Assembly (NCBI GenBank): GCA_965220825.1 | Contig: OZ244839.1 | Coordinates: 1,178,001-1,242,000 of the forward strand | DNA from: G965220825 sp965220825 | Lineage (GTDB): Bacteria; Pseudomonadota; Alphaproteobacteria; UBA828 | Length of the DNA: 64,000 nucleotides | Reading direction: 5' to 3' | Position numbers and translations under genes: made by a program | The notes under the pieces: generated by a model | Database searches by the model: none | The model's input: only the letters and a program-made list of their open reading frames with translations | Told to the model about the DNA's origin: nothing | Shown here: in pieces, positions 52,894 to 62,008 of the stretch | How the letters are laid out: each line of letters begins with the position of its first letter | Position numbering within the stretch: the first letter of the stretch is position 1

Positions 52894-53177
52894 TCCACCA
52901 CCTTGGGCACGACGAAGAAGCCGTCGTCCGTCTCCGGCGCGTTCGCCAGCAGGTCGCCCACGGGCGCGCCACGCGCCGCTTCGTCCGGGCGCTGGGGCAG
53001 CACTGTATCGACGGCGCCGGTCATGGGCTCGACGCCTGCGGTATCGACCTCGTCGAGCTGTGCGACCCAGGCGAGAATGGAGTCCAGCTCCCGCGCCATG
53101 GGCTCGAGCGATTCCTCGCTCATGGCGATGCGCGCGAGCCGCGCCGTGCGGAGGACGACCGCCTTGTCGATTGCCAT
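52890..53177 (-). CDS. gatC: Asp/Glu-tRNA amidotransferase subunit C
   Basis: A 95-residue wrapping subunit that stabilises GatA on GatB. The sequence VLRTARLARIAMSEESLEPM, then LDSILAWVAQLDEVDTAGVEP and the C-terminal GFFVVPKVVE fit the family. It is first in the gatCAB operon, with about 195 bases of noncoding DNA to the divergent cytochrome c gene. Confidence 0.96.
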   Translation of the reverse strand: MAIDKAVVLRTARLARIAMSEESLEPMARELDSILAWVAQLDEVDTAGVEPMTGAVDTVLPQRPDEAARGAPVGDLLANAPETDDGFFVVPKVVE

Positions 53178-53309
53178 GAAATGAACCCCTCACTCCGACG
53201 CGCCGCCCCGCTTTAGCACCGCCGCCGCCGCCGGGCAATTCCGCCCACGCTTCCCTCGAGGCGTCTGCGGCGGCCATCAAAAGATGGGCCGGCCAGGGGT
53301 TGCAACGGC

Positions 53310-53338
53310 TTGAAAGACGGGCGTCGGGAACATAGTCT
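53310..53338 (+). promoter_or_regulatory. Candidate promoter of the cytochrome c-apt operon
   Basis: TTGAAA (53310-53315) and TAGTCT (53333-53338) are 17 bases apart. Transcription would begin near 53345, giving a short leader to the GTG at 53372. The -35 is good and the -10 moderate. Confidence 0.45.
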
Positions 53339-53371
53339 CCGGGCACCCAATCAAGCCGGGGGATCATCGTC

Positions 53372-53767
53372 GTGCGCAGCAAACGTCCGTTCGCCGCCAT
53401 GCTCGCCATTGCCATCATGACGGCGGGAATGTCCGCATCCGCACTTGCGGAAGATGTAGACAAGGGGAAGAAAGTATTCAAAAAATGCAAAGTGTGCCAC
53501 ACCGTCAAAGAAGGCGGTAAGCACAAGGTCGGGCCTAATCTTTATGGTGTCTTCGGCCGCACTTCCGGAACGGCAGAAGGCTTCAGGAAGTACTCCCGGG
53601 CGATGACCGAAGCCGCCATCGTCTGGAACGAGGAGACCATCGACGCCTATATTGCGGACCCCAAGGGCTACCTGCCCAAAAACAAGATGGCCTTCAAGGG
53701 CGTGAGGAAGGAAAAGGACCGGGAGAACCTGATCGCCTATCTCAAGGAAGCGACCGGAGGGTCGTGA
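53372..53767 (+). CDS. Cytochrome c2-type class I cytochrome c
   Basis: A 131-residue periplasmic electron carrier. Residues 1-26 are a signal peptide (LAIAIMTAGMSASALA). Haem attaches at CKVCH (Cys39, Cys42, His43), and the axial methionine is Met106 in PKNKMAFKG; GPNLYGVFGRTSGT follows the haem site as in cytochrome c2/c550. It likely shuttles between the bc1 complex and oxidases. The GTG start at 53372 lies after GGGGGATC. Its stop overlaps apt as GTGA. Confidence 0.93.
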   Translation: MRSKRPFAAMLAIAIMTAGMSASALAEDVDKGKKVFKKCKVCHTVKEGGKHKVGPNLYGVFGRTSGTAEGFRKYSRAMTEAAIVWNEETIDAYIADPKGYLPKNKMAFKGVRKEKDRENLIAYLKEATGGS

Positions 53768-54327
53768 CCCCGGCGCGCAGCATGGGGGACACACCGGCCA
53801 CAGGCGCGGCGATGGACCTGCGCAACCATATCCGCCAAATCCCGGATTTTCCCAAGCCCGGTATCCTGTTCTACGACGTCTCGACCCTCCTGGCCCATGC
53901 CGGGGCGTGGGCGGAAACCGTGCGCCGCCTGGCAGAAACCGTCTCGTCCTACCGGCCCGACATGCTTGCCGGGATCGAATCCCGTGGTTTCCTGGTGGCG
54001 GCTCCCCTCGCCCGCGAACTCGGCTGCGGCTTCATGATGATCCGCAAGGCGGGAAAGCTGCCGGGCGAGACGGTGGGTCACGAATATCAGCTCGAATACG
54101 GCACCGACCGGGTCGAGGTGCAGGCCGATGCCGTCACGGAAGGTCAGCGCGTTGTGCTGCTGGACGACCTTCTGGCCACCGGCGGCACGGCCGCTGCAGC
54201 CCATGCCCTTCTGAAACGGGCCGGCGCGGAGATACCGGCCGCCGCCTTCATCATCGAACTCGCCTTCCTCGGCGGCCGGCAGCGCCTCGACCTGCCCGTC
54301 TCCTCCCTCGTCAGCTACGAATCGTAG
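53764..54327 (+). CDS. apt: Adenine phosphoribosyltransferase
   Basis: A type I phosphoribosyltransferase salvaging adenine to AMP with PRPP. The PRPP loop is VVLLDDLLATGGTAAA (near 129-144), and IPDFPKPGILFYDVSTLL and IESRGFLVAAPLA are typical. I list the GTG at 53764 (187 residues), coupled to the cytochrome gene by GTGA and just after GGAGGG. ATGs at 53782 and 53812 are alternatives; the last (MDLRNHIRQIP) best matches the usual family N-terminus. The 3' end overlaps the convergent PLP-barrel gene by 13 bases. Confidence 0.95.
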   Translation: MTPARSMGDTPATGAAMDLRNHIRQIPDFPKPGILFYDVSTLLAHAGAWAETVRRLAETVSSYRPDMLAGIESRGFLVAAPLARELGCGFMMIRKAGKLPGETVGHEYQLEYGTDRVEVQADAVTEGQRVVLLDDLLATGGTAAAAHALLKRAGAEIPAAAFIIELAFLGGRQRLDLPVSSLVSYES

Positions 54328-55514
54328 CCCGGCGCGCGGCGGCCGTCCGGCGTCCAGACTCCGGCGACGGAGGGCGTCCCCTGTGCGATTCCGGCAATGG
54401 GTACAACATGGGCGCGGGTGACGAAGGCTTGGCCCCGGAAGCCGAAAACGACCGTATCTCCCACCGCAACGCGACTGTCGGAATCGGGTTCCAATTGGCC
54501 GTAATAGTCGATCGCCGCCGGATCCGGCAGGCGGGCGCGGACGGGTTGCGCAAGCGCCGCCTCCGGGTCCCGCCCCACCAGCGCCTGGAGCGGGTAGGGA
54601 GGGAACACGGGATCGATATAGAGGCCGCCACCGAAGCAATAGGCCCGGCCCTGATGCAGATGCGAGACCTCGGTGAGATAGAGCATGGCCGGGCGCTCCG
54701 GCAGATCGGCCACCGCATGCAAGGGCGTGGTGCCGGTAAGCCCGTGGCCCGGCTCCACCTGGGTCGCGCCGCCTTCCGCGAGCGCCGCCAGCACCCGTGA
54801 CGACGTGGTGCCAGGCGCGTTGATCACGAGTTTCGCCGCGCCCCGTCGCGCGAGCCGCTCCGCCGCCCGGCACAGCGTCTCGAGATTGGGCGTGGGGCGG
54901 GCCTCCTGCGCCGCCTCGTCGTAGAGCAAGGCGGGAAAGGTGGTAAGGCCCGCAAAGCGGCCGCCGGGCGTTGCGTCCAGCGTTTCGGCGGCGTTCTCGA
55001 CGCGGTCCGCATCGAACCCGCCCTCATGCCCCGAATAGAAGCGGTCGCCGGGGGCCTGAATGCGGGCGAGAAGAGGCTGGACATGGCCCGCGGCCTGCGC
55101 AGCCCGCGCGGCCTCCTTGGCCTTCTCCCGGTTGAAGACCGTCCAGTAGTCGGGCCGCAGCCGCGCCGCCTCCGCCGCTTCGTGGCGCGGCACCTGGGCG
55201 AGGTGCCCGAGATGGCCGAGGCGGTGGCCGCTACGCCCGATGGGCCGCGCACAGGCCATGTCCACGGCGACGAAGCGGTCGATCCCGCCCCTCTTCAGCG
55301 CGTCGAGGGCCGGCGGATTGCGCCCGATCTGCTTGGTCATGGCCAGCACCGCAAGGCCGAGGCGCGCGGCCTCGGCACTCATCAGCCGCGCGTTCTCCTC
55401 CATGGCGTCGAGATCGAGGAGATAGGCGTTGGCGGGCACTTCACCCGCCTGGTGCAGAGCAACCGCCGCCTCGAGAAACCGGCGATTCCGCCGCAACAGG
55501 GATTTCAGAAACAT
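54315..55514 (-). CDS. PLP-binding alanine-racemase-fold protein (YhfX-like)
   Basis: A 399-residue fold-type III PLP protein. The N-terminal barrel begins NAYLLDLDAMEENARLMSAE, with the Schiff-base lysine in LAMTKQIGRNPPAL (normally VVKANAYG in alanine racemase). GATQVEPGHGLTGTTPLH holds the phosphate-contact region. Text such as YFGGGLYIDPVFPPYPLQAL-type (YCFGGGLYIDP) places it near YhfX, whose reaction is not firmly known. It is convergent with apt. It could be a racemase or lyase of an amino acid or amino-phosphonate. Confidence 0.78.
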   Translation of the reverse strand: MFLKSLLRRNRRFLEAAVALHQAGEVPANAYLLDLDAMEENARLMSAEAARLGLAVLAMTKQIGRNPPALDALKRGGIDRFVAVDMACARPIGRSGHRLGHLGHLAQVPRHEAAEAARLRPDYWTVFNREKAKEAARAAQAAGHVQPLLARIQAPGDRFYSGHEGGFDADRVENAAETLDATPGGRFAGLTTFPALLYDEAAQEARPTPNLETLCRAAERLARRGAAKLVINAPGTTSSRVLAALAEGGATQVEPGHGLTGTTPLHAVADLPERPAMLYLTEVSHLHQGRAYCFGGGLYIDPVFPPYPLQALVGRDPEAALAQPVRARLPDPAAIDYYGQLEPDSDSRVAVGDTVVFGFRGQAFVTRAHVVPIAGIAQGTPSVAGVWTPDGRRAPGYDS

Positions 55515-55603
55515 CGCGCACCTCCGCCGCGGCCTCCGGGGCCCCGGACCAGGCGCTCATGCTACCGTACCGCGCGAACGCTTTCAGGAGTCTCCCCCAC
55601 GCC

Positions 55604-56821
55604 ATGAGCGAGCCCGCTGCCGCACCGCCGTCGCTCTATCCCGTCGTCCGCCTCTTCGCGGCGCTTGCCATCGTGACGCTCGCGGGCTCGGTGATGTATT
55701 CCATGGTGGTCGCCCTCAAGCCCGTCTCTCTGGAATTCGGCGTGGGGCGGGGTGCGGCGTCGGTGCCCTACATGATGTTCATGGCCGCTTCCGGGATCGG
55801 CGGCGTGGCGATGGGGCGGCTTACTGACCGGTTCGGCCTCTTCGTGCCGATCCTGGTGGCGAGCTTCGGGCTGCCCGCAGGGATGGTTTGCGCGGCCTAT
55901 TCGCACACGTTCTGGCAGTTCGTCGTCCCCCTGGGCGTGCTCTCGGGCCTCCTCGGCACCTCGGCCATGTTCGCGCCCGTGGCGGCCGACGCCTCGCTCT
56001 GGTTCACCCGCCGCCGCGGGCTCGCGGTTGCCGTGGTGGTGACCGGCACCTATCTCGCCGGCGCGATATGGCCGCCCATCGTCCAGGCCTCCCTGGACGC
56101 ACGCGGCTGGCGCGAGACCTTCCTCGCCCTCGGCGTACTTCTCTTCTGCACCATCCTGCCGCTCTCGGTCCTGCTCAGGCGGAAGCCCGCCCATCTCGCG
56201 GGCACCGCGAAGGAAGCGCCGCCCGCCGACGCGAAGCGGCCCCTCGGACTCGCCCCCAACATGCTGCAATGCCTGATCTGCGCGGCGGGAATCGGCTGCT
56301 GCACCGCCATGGCCATGCCCCAGGTCCATATCGTCGCCCATGCCACGGAGCTGGGCTTCGTCGCCCAGCGGGGCGCGGAGATGCTCGCCCTGATGCTGGG
56401 TTTCGGAATCGTGAGCCGGATCTGCTCCGGCTGGATCTCGGACCGGATCGGCGGGCTTCGGACGCTGCTGCTCGGCTCGACGCTGCAGGCGATCGTGCTT
56501 GCCGCCTTTCTGGGCGCGGACACGCTGACGGTGCTCTACATCGTCTCGGCGGCGTTCGGCCTCTCCCAGGGCGGGATCGTGCCCTCCTACACCATCATCG
56601 TTCGGGCCTACTTCCCCGCTCACGAAGCCGGTTGGCGCGTGGGCCTCGCCATGCTGTTCACCTTCGCCGGCATGGCGCTCGGCGGCTGGATGGCGGGTGC
56701 GCTGTTCGACGTCACGGGCTCCTACACCGCATCCTTCATCAACGCGATCGCCTTCAACATCCTCAACATGGCGATTATGGGCCTGCTCGTCCGCCGCAGC
56801 GTGCGTTTCCGCCCGGCCTAG
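55604..56821 (+). CDS. MFS transporter (monocarboxylate/oxalate-formate antiporter-like)
   Basis: A 405-residue major facilitator with about 12 helices. The loop 2-3 motif is seen as GRLTDRFGLFVPILVAS, and the repeat in the second half as GWISDRIGGLRTLLLGS. The text VAADASLWFTRRRGLAVAVVVTG and YFPAHEAGWRVGLAMLFTF resembles the OFA/monocarboxylate branch. The ATG at 55604 is 13 bases after CAGGAG; an ATG at 55559 is less likely. Its TAG shares the palindrome CTAG with the stop of the convergent hydantoinase gene. Confidence 0.87.
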   Translation: MSEPAAAPPSLYPVVRLFAALAIVTLAGSVMYSMVVALKPVSLEFGVGRGAASVPYMMFMAASGIGGVAMGRLTDRFGLFVPILVASFGLPAGMVCAAYSHTFWQFVVPLGVLSGLLGTSAMFAPVAADASLWFTRRRGLAVAVVVTGTYLAGAIWPPIVQASLDARGWRETFLALGVLLFCTILPLSVLLRRKPAHLAGTAKEAPPADAKRPLGLAPNMLQCLICAAGIGCCTAMAMPQVHIVAHATELGFVAQRGAEMLALMLGFGIVSRICSGWISDRIGGLRTLLLGSTLQAIVLAAFLGADTLTVLYIVSAAFGLSQGGIVPSYTIIVRAYFPAHEAGWRVGLAMLFTFAGMALGGWMAGALFDVTGSYTASFINAIAFNILNMAIMGLLVRRSVRFRPA

Positions 56822-58647
56822 GCTGCCACCTCGTCTGCGCGCATGGCCGCCATGCGCTTCCGCAGCGTCTCGGTGGCCGGGGCGTCCACGGAAAGATCGT
56901 CGTCCTCCTCGCGGCCCACGATGACGACGCCATAGAGCGATTCGGCAGAGGCGCGGGAGACGTAGCGTTCGTTCACATCATGGAGCACGCGCGCGGGCTC
57001 GCGCTCCAGCGGGTCGCCATAGCCCCCGCCGCCATTGTCCACCGCATGGAGCCTGGAGCCCGGCTCCAGATGGCAGTAGGCATCCGTCTCATAGACTTCC
57101 CGCGTACCGTCCGGCGCGATTCGCGCCTGGTAGCCGGGCTGGGACGAAAGACCGCCGCGCACGCCCTGGGGCACGATGGTGAGTCCGTTGCAGATGTTGA
57201 TCACCAGCATGGAATCGCGCCGAGGGCCGAAGATCACCTCCGAGGCCGGGCCGCCCCGCCGCCGCCCGGCGCCGCAGGAATCCACCAGCGCGCGGACGCT
57301 CTCCACCTGGAAGGGGAAACGCTGCTCGTTGACCTCGATGCTGTCCCGATAGACCAGGCCGACGCTCACCGGATTCACCAGGCCGTGCATGCCGTCGGTG
57401 TGCGCCGATGCGGGCATTCCGCCGGCGGACATGAACATCTGGTTGACGTAGGGCGCGCCACCGCGTCGCCAGTCCTTGCCCGAGCAGACCCCGGTGCCCG
57501 CACCGTTGCAGAAATTGCCCTGGCTGAAGCCGTGGCCGTCCCCCAGCGACGCAAAGGCCGACTGGATCAGGTTGATGATCATGTCGGTCATGTTGGTGGT
57601 GGCGACCGAACAGCTATGGGGGAAGCGCGGGATGCCCACCACGCAGTTCTCCCGCAGCAGTACCTCGAGCCGGCGGAAGGTGCCCGCATTGTGGGGAATA
57701 TCGGAATCCAGACAGGAGAAGACGGCCTGAGCCGCCGCCATGGTGGAGGTGACCCGGGTCAGGTTCATGCCGGCGTCCACACAGTCCGGGTTGTCGCGGA
57801 GATCGACCCGTATGAAGCCCGCCTCGCCGTCGATATCGACGGCGACCCTGACGGGAATGCCCTCGGGCAGAAACGGCCGGATCGGATCGTGGCAACCCTC
57901 GTTCTCGAGCCGGGAGCTGGGCAGCGCCTTGATGGCCTCCGCCGCGCGGCGCTCCGAATAGTCGAGCCACCGGCGCACGAACGCCCGTACCGCCTCTGCG
58001 CCGTATTTTTCGATGAAGGCCTTGAGCCGCCGCTCGCCGATTCGCGCCGCGCCGATGGCGGCGAGATAGTCGCCGAACCACTGGTCGGGCACGCGGATGC
58101 GGCGCCGGCACATGCGGATCACGTCGTCGATATCCCGGCCGTCCCGCTGCACCTGGACACAAGGGAAGATCAGCGCCCCCTCGTGATAAACGTCCTTAGC
58201 CGCCGCGAAATAAGTGGTGGGCTGGCTGTTTCCCACATCCGCCTGATGCGCCTTGACGCCCACGGTGAAGAAATGCTCGCCCTCGTGGAACACCGGCACC
58301 AGGACGGTGTGATCCGCGGCATGGCTGTTCCCGCCATAGGGATCGTTGTCGAGGAAGGCGTCGCCCGCGCGAAAATCCGGGTGCGCGGACGCCATGATCT
58401 CCGTCTGGATGTTCATGCCGAAGACGTGAATCGGCATGGCCTCGGCCGTCGCGAGCACCTCGTGGTCCGACGTGACGATGGCGCAGGAGAAATCCCGCGC
58501 GATCCCGATCACCGCCGAGCGCGCGCTGTGCAGCACGGTGTTCGTCATCTCGCGGCAGATCGCGTCCATGCGGTTCGCCATGACCGCAAGCAGAAGCGCA
58601 CCCACCTCGCCGGCGTCATCGGCCGGCCGCATGGCAGCGTCGTTCAT
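56818..58647 (-). CDS. Hydantoinase B/oxoprolinase-type subunit
   Basis: A 609-residue HyuB-family subunit. N-terminal text MDAICREMTNTVLHSARSAV and the metal-site style FLDNDPYGGNSHAADHTV, then HQADVGNSQPTTY, are typical, as is NGGGGYGDPLEREPARVL at the C-terminus. HyuB normally pairs with HyuA to hydrolyse hydantoins, oxoproline or to carboxylate acetone/acetophenone with ATP. No HyuA is in the window, so the partner is elsewhere or this subunit works alone. The ATG at 58647 follows GGGAATC. Confidence 0.9.
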   Translation of the reverse strand: MNDAAMRPADDAGEVGALLLAVMANRMDAICREMTNTVLHSARSAVIGIARDFSCAIVTSDHEVLATAEAMPIHVFGMNIQTEIMASAHPDFRAGDAFLDNDPYGGNSHAADHTVLVPVFHEGEHFFTVGVKAHQADVGNSQPTTYFAAAKDVYHEGALIFPCVQVQRDGRDIDDVIRMCRRRIRVPDQWFGDYLAAIGAARIGERRLKAFIEKYGAEAVRAFVRRWLDYSERRAAEAIKALPSSRLENEGCHDPIRPFLPEGIPVRVAVDIDGEAGFIRVDLRDNPDCVDAGMNLTRVTSTMAAAQAVFSCLDSDIPHNAGTFRRLEVLLRENCVVGIPRFPHSCSVATTNMTDMIINLIQSAFASLGDGHGFSQGNFCNGAGTGVCSGKDWRRGGAPYVNQMFMSAGGMPASAHTDGMHGLVNPVSVGLVYRDSIEVNEQRFPFQVESVRALVDSCGAGRRRGGPASEVIFGPRRDSMLVINICNGLTIVPQGVRGGLSSQPGYQARIAPDGTREVYETDAYCHLEPGSRLHAVDNGGGGYGDPLEREPARVLHDVNERYVSRASAESLYGVVIVGREEDDDLSVDAPATETLRKRMAAMRADEVAA

Positions 58648-58757
58648 GATTCCCGCCGCCCCCTCGCTGCGGTTCCACCCGGGTGCAGCGTAGCACGGGC
58701 GACCCTCGAGCAGAGCGGGAACGCGCACGGCTCGCCGTGCGCAGCCCCGCCTCGGTT

Positions 58758-59714
58758 TCACGCCCGGGGATGGGCCGCGTCATAGGCCGCGAGAAGGCTC
58801 GCTTCGTCCACCTCGGTATAGCGCTGGGTGGTAGAGAGGCTCGCGTGGCCCAACAGTTCCTGGATGGTGCGAAGATCGCTGCCGCCCGCCAGCAGATGAG
58901 TCGCGAAGCTGTGGCGGAGCGCGTGCGGGGTCGCCGTGGGCGGGAGGCCGAGCGCACCCCGAAGCCGCGCCATGGCCTGCTGCACCAGGCGCGGCTGGAG
59001 CCGCCGGCCGCGGACTCCCACAAAGAGCGGATCATCGGGGCCGAGCGTATGAGGGCATGCGGCCAGATAGTCGGCGATGGCACGGGCCACCACCGGAAGC
59101 ACGGGCACGCGGCGCCGCTTGCCTCCCTTGCCGGTCACGGTGAGCCCGTGGAGACCACCGTCGGAATGGGGCGCGTCCCTCCGATCGAGTGCGAGCGCCT
59201 CGCCGATACGCAGACCGCAGCCATAGAGCAGCAGAAGGACGGCACCGTCTCGCAGAACGACCCAATCGGCGACGTTCTCGCCGCCACGGCCCACGGCCGT
59301 CGCCGCCGCGGCCTCCGCCTCCGAAAGAGGGCGCGGCACGGCGCGCGGCGTCTTGGGTCCCTGGATCAGGGCGAGCGCGGACGATGCGGGAAGGCCCTCC
59401 CGCTCCAGATGGCGGAACAGAACCCGCACCACGGAAAGCGCCCGCGCCGTGGAAACCTTGGCCCGGCCTTCCGCCGCCCGCCGCGCGAGCCACGCGCGAA
59501 AGTCCCGTACCGAGAGCGTGCCGAGGGCCGCGAGATCGGCCGGGCCGCCAAGGTGCTCGCGGAGGAAATGCAGGAAGTCCGCGACATCCCGGCGGTAGGC
59601 GGCCACAGTATGCGCCGAGTAGCGGCGTTCATACGCGAGCCGTTCGAGCCAGCCATCGACCACCTGCTGTAGATCGGCAGCGGCCGGGAGGGGGCGCGAA
59701 GCGGGTACGCTCAC
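58758..59714 (-). CDS. xerC: Tyrosine recombinase XerC
   Basis: A 318-residue site-specific recombinase that, with XerD, resolves chromosome dimers at dif. The SAM-like N-terminal domain (YERRYSAHTVAAYRRDVADF) is followed by the catalytic domain with Arg in LLLYGCGLRIGEAL, Lys in GKGGKRRRVP, His-x-x-Arg in TPHALRHSFATHLL, His in LLGHASLSTTQ and Tyr in RYTEVD. The GTG at 59714 overlaps the tal stop as GTGA; an in-frame TTG at 59744 is an alternative. The XerC rather than XerD call rests on the sequence around the active site and is moderately certain. Confidence 0.9.
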   Translation of the reverse strand: MSVPASRPLPAAADLQQVVDGWLERLAYERRYSAHTVAAYRRDVADFLHFLREHLGGPADLAALGTLSVRDFRAWLARRAAEGRAKVSTARALSVVRVLFRHLEREGLPASSALALIQGPKTPRAVPRPLSEAEAAAATAVGRGGENVADWVVLRDGAVLLLLYGCGLRIGEALALDRRDAPHSDGGLHGLTVTGKGGKRRRVPVLPVVARAIADYLAACPHTLGPDDPLFVGVRGRRLQPRLVQQAMARLRGALGLPPTATPHALRHSFATHLLAGGSDLRTIQELLGHASLSTTQRYTEVDEASLLAAYDAAHPRA

Positions 59715-60373
59715 GAGAGGATCGACTGACCCGTCTTCTGCCAATCGGCGAGGAAGGCGGCTAGCCCCTTGTCCGTCAGCGGATGGGCGGCGAGCTTGCG
59801 CAGGACCGCCGGCGGCACGGTGGCGACGTCGGCGCCGAGCTTCGCCGCCTCCACCACATGGAGCGGATGGCGCACCGAGGCGACCAGTATCTCGGTGCCG
59901 ATGGTCTCCGGATAGGCGCGATAGATGGTGGCGATGTCGCGAATGAGGTCCATGCCGTCATGGCTGATGTCGTCGAGCCGTCCGACGAAGGGCGAGATGA
60001 AGGCAGCGCCGGCCTTCGCGGCGAGCAGCGCCTGGGCCGGAGAGAAGCAGAGCGTGACGTTGACCTTGATCCCGCCCTGGCTGAGCGCGCGGCAGGCCTT
60101 CAACCCGTCCCAGGTCAACGGCACCTTGACCGCGACATTGGGGGCAAGGCCCGCAAGCCTGCGGCCTTCCGAGAGCATGGTCTCGGTGTCCGTCGCGGTG
60201 ACCTCGGCGCTCACCGGACCGGGGACAAGCTCGCAGATGCGCACGATCGTCTCCAGCATGTCGCCACCGGCCTTGGCGATCAGCGAGGGGTTCGTGGTTA
60301 CCCCGTCGAGAAGCCCGGTGGCTGCGAGATCCTCGATCTCGCCGATATCGGCCGTATCCACGAAGAACTTCAT
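59711..60373 (-). CDS. tal: Transaldolase, small TalC/Fsa-type
   Basis: A 220-residue transaldolase of the short subfamily that also includes fructose-6-phosphate aldolase. The Schiff-base lysine is Lys83 in NVAVKVPLTWDGLKA; KFFVDTADIGEIEDL and DGVTTNPSLIAKAG open the barrel, and ISPFVGRLDDISHDGMDLI follows. It links the pentose-phosphate pathway to glycolysis. The ATG at 60373 follows GGGAGAG. It is co-transcribed with xerC through a GTGA overlap. Confidence 0.93.
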   Translation of the reverse strand: MKFFVDTADIGEIEDLAATGLLDGVTTNPSLIAKAGGDMLETIVRICELVPGPVSAEVTATDTETMLSEGRRLAGLAPNVAVKVPLTWDGLKACRALSQGGIKVNVTLCFSPAQALLAAKAGAAFISPFVGRLDDISHDGMDLIRDIATIYRAYPETIGTEILVASVRHPLHVVEAAKLGADVATVPPAVLRKLAAHPLTDKGLAAFLADWQKTGQSILS

Positions 60374-60419
60374 GCTCCACTCTCCCGGTTTCGCCGCGCG
60401 CCCTGCGCGCGGCAGGGCA

Positions 60420-61229
60420 TCACGCGGGCTTTGGCGCCCAGAACCGCTTCCTGAGGGGCGGTGCGAGCCTGCCCGAGATTGCCCGCGAGACACCCGCGGC
60501 AACCGCCGCATGGCACATTTCGGCCATCCTCTTGCGCGTTCCGCATTCCTCGATGGTCAAGGGATCGTGGAATTCGATGGCGATCGTCGCGGTCCCGAGC
60601 CCCGCCACCGTCCAGATGTGGCCGGCAAGGCCCATATCGCCGTACCACGCATAGAAAGGCCTGTAGGGTCGCCCCATGGGCATGCCGTTCAGCCGCGTAT
60701 AGGAAATCGAAATCGGCTGAACCGTCAGCGGCTTGCCTCGGATCGGTCGTTCGGCGATGCCGAAGAACGCGCTCTTGAAAGGCAACACCCGATTGCCGTC
60801 GTTGCTGGTGCCCTCCGGGAACAGGATCAGGTTGTCGCCCGCCTCCAGGCGCTCGATCATCTCGTCGCGGTGATGGGCCGTCCGCGCCGCGCGGCGCTCC
60901 ACGAAAACGGTCCTCTGGAGCCGGGAGAGAAAGCCGAACAAGGGCCAGGAACGCACCTCGGCCTTGGCCACGAAGCTCCCCGGCACCACCGCGCCCAGAG
61001 CGTTGATATCCAGATAGGAGGTATGGTTGCAGACGAAGAGCGTCGGCGAGGCCTCCGACTTCTTGCCGTGGCGCTCGACCCGGAAACCCATGATGCGGCA
61101 GACGCCCCGGTGCCAGATCATGGGCAGCCGTCGCGAAATCGGCGCGCGCACCGCCATGAGCACACATTGCAGCGGCACCAGCGCCACGGTCCATCCGGCG
61201 AAGCGCAGCAACGTCCAGAGCGCGATCAT
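60420..61229 (-). CDS. olsA: Acyltransferase of the PlsC/OlsA type
   Basis: A 269-residue 1-acylglycerol-3-phosphate acyltransferase-family membrane enzyme. The N-terminus is hydrophobic (LLRFAGWTVALVPLQCVLMA). The catalytic HX4D is NHTSYLD (68-74), and the second motif is ILFPEGTSNDGNR (137 onward). Because it directly follows an OlsB-like gene with an ATGA overlap, it is probably OlsA, which adds the second acyl chain to lyso-ornithine lipid, rather than the housekeeping PlsC. That assignment depends on context. Confidence 0.82.
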   Translation of the reverse strand: MIALWTLLRFAGWTVALVPLQCVLMAVRAPISRRLPMIWHRGVCRIMGFRVERHGKKSEASPTLFVCNHTSYLDINALGAVVPGSFVAKAEVRSWPLFGFLSRLQRTVFVERRAARTAHHRDEMIERLEAGDNLILFPEGTSNDGNRVLPFKSAFFGIAERPIRGKPLTVQPISISYTRLNGMPMGRPYRPFYAWYGDMGLAGHIWTVAGLGTATIAIEFHDPLTIEECGTRKRMAEMCHAAVAAGVSRAISGRLAPPLRKRFWAPKPA

Positions 61230-62008
61230 GTAAGCCTCTCGCGGTAGCGCTGGTTCACGAGGTCGGTCTTCACCACGATGCTGACATCGACGCTCCCCCA
61301 CTGCCGGTCGACCACACCGCCGTCGCCGACAAAGCCGTTGAGCCGCAGATAGCCCCGGATCAGCGGCGGCACCGCCTTGAGCGCCGCGCGCACGTCGATC
61401 TCCTCCTTGGGCATCAGGTTCATGTCCACGTAATGCTCGGGAAGCGCCTTCGTCCGCAGCTCGGACGGCGCCAGATGATAATGGTAGAGATAGGAAAGGG
61501 GGAGCGCGTGCAGGGCGGGATCCGTTCCCGGAAAGCTCGCACAGCCGAACATCACCGGCACGTCGTAATGCAGCACATAGGCCGCATTGCCGCGCCACAG
61601 CAGGTTCATCGTGGCGCGGTTGCGGTAGGCCGAATCGACGCAGGAGCGCCCCAATTCCAAAATCTCGCCGGGCTGGGCGAGGATGGGATCGATATCGTAT
61701 TCCCAGGTGGAGTAGAAGCCGTCATGCGCCTCGGCCACGGAGCGGCGCAGCAAGCGGTAGGTGCCCACCACCCGCTCCCCACCGCCTTCGGCCGCATCGT
61801 CGACCACGAGGAGATGGTCGCAAAAATCGTCGAAGCGGTCGAAATCGCGCTTGGCGCGCGCCATTTCGGGCGAGGGTGCCGCCGCCATCTCTTCATAGAA
61901 CACCCGGTAGCGCAGCGCCTGAACCGCCTCCACATCCTCCCTGGAACGCGCCAGCCGGACCCGCAGGCTGCCGACGGCGATCCCCGCCATCAGGTCATCG
62001 CCTGACAT
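61226..62008 (-). CDS. olsB: L-ornithine N-alpha-acyltransferase (OlsB-like)
   Basis: A 260-residue GNAT-related acyl-ACP N-acyltransferase. VQALRYRVFYEEM near the N-terminus, the GTYRLLRR strand, EILELGRSCVDSAYRNRATM and the C-terminal loop PPLIRGYLRLNGFVGDGGVV match OlsB/hemolysin-like proteins. It attaches 3-hydroxyacyl from ACP to ornithine, the first step to ornithine lipid. Two ATGs are possible: 62008, which overlaps the fur stop by 14 bases, and 61990. The olsB-olsA overlap is ATGA. Confidence 0.88.
   Translation of the reverse strand: MSGDDLMAGIAVGSLRVRLARSREDVEAVQALRYRVFYEEMAAAPSPEMARAKRDFDRFDDFCDHLLVVDDAAEGGGERVVGTYRLLRRSVAEAHDGFYSTWEYDIDPILAQPGEILELGRSCVDSAYRNRATMNLLWRGNAAYVLHYDVPVMFGCASFPGTDPALHALPLSYLYHYHLAPSELRTKALPEHYVDMNLMPKEEIDVRAALKAVPPLIRGYLRLNGFVGDGGVVDRQWGSVDVSIVVKTDLVNQRYRERLT

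Noticed and set aside
55888..58785. A 965-codon plus-strand open frame across the MFS and hydantoinase genes
   Set aside because: It is an antisense shadow caused by high GC; the real genes on both strands have recognisable domains.
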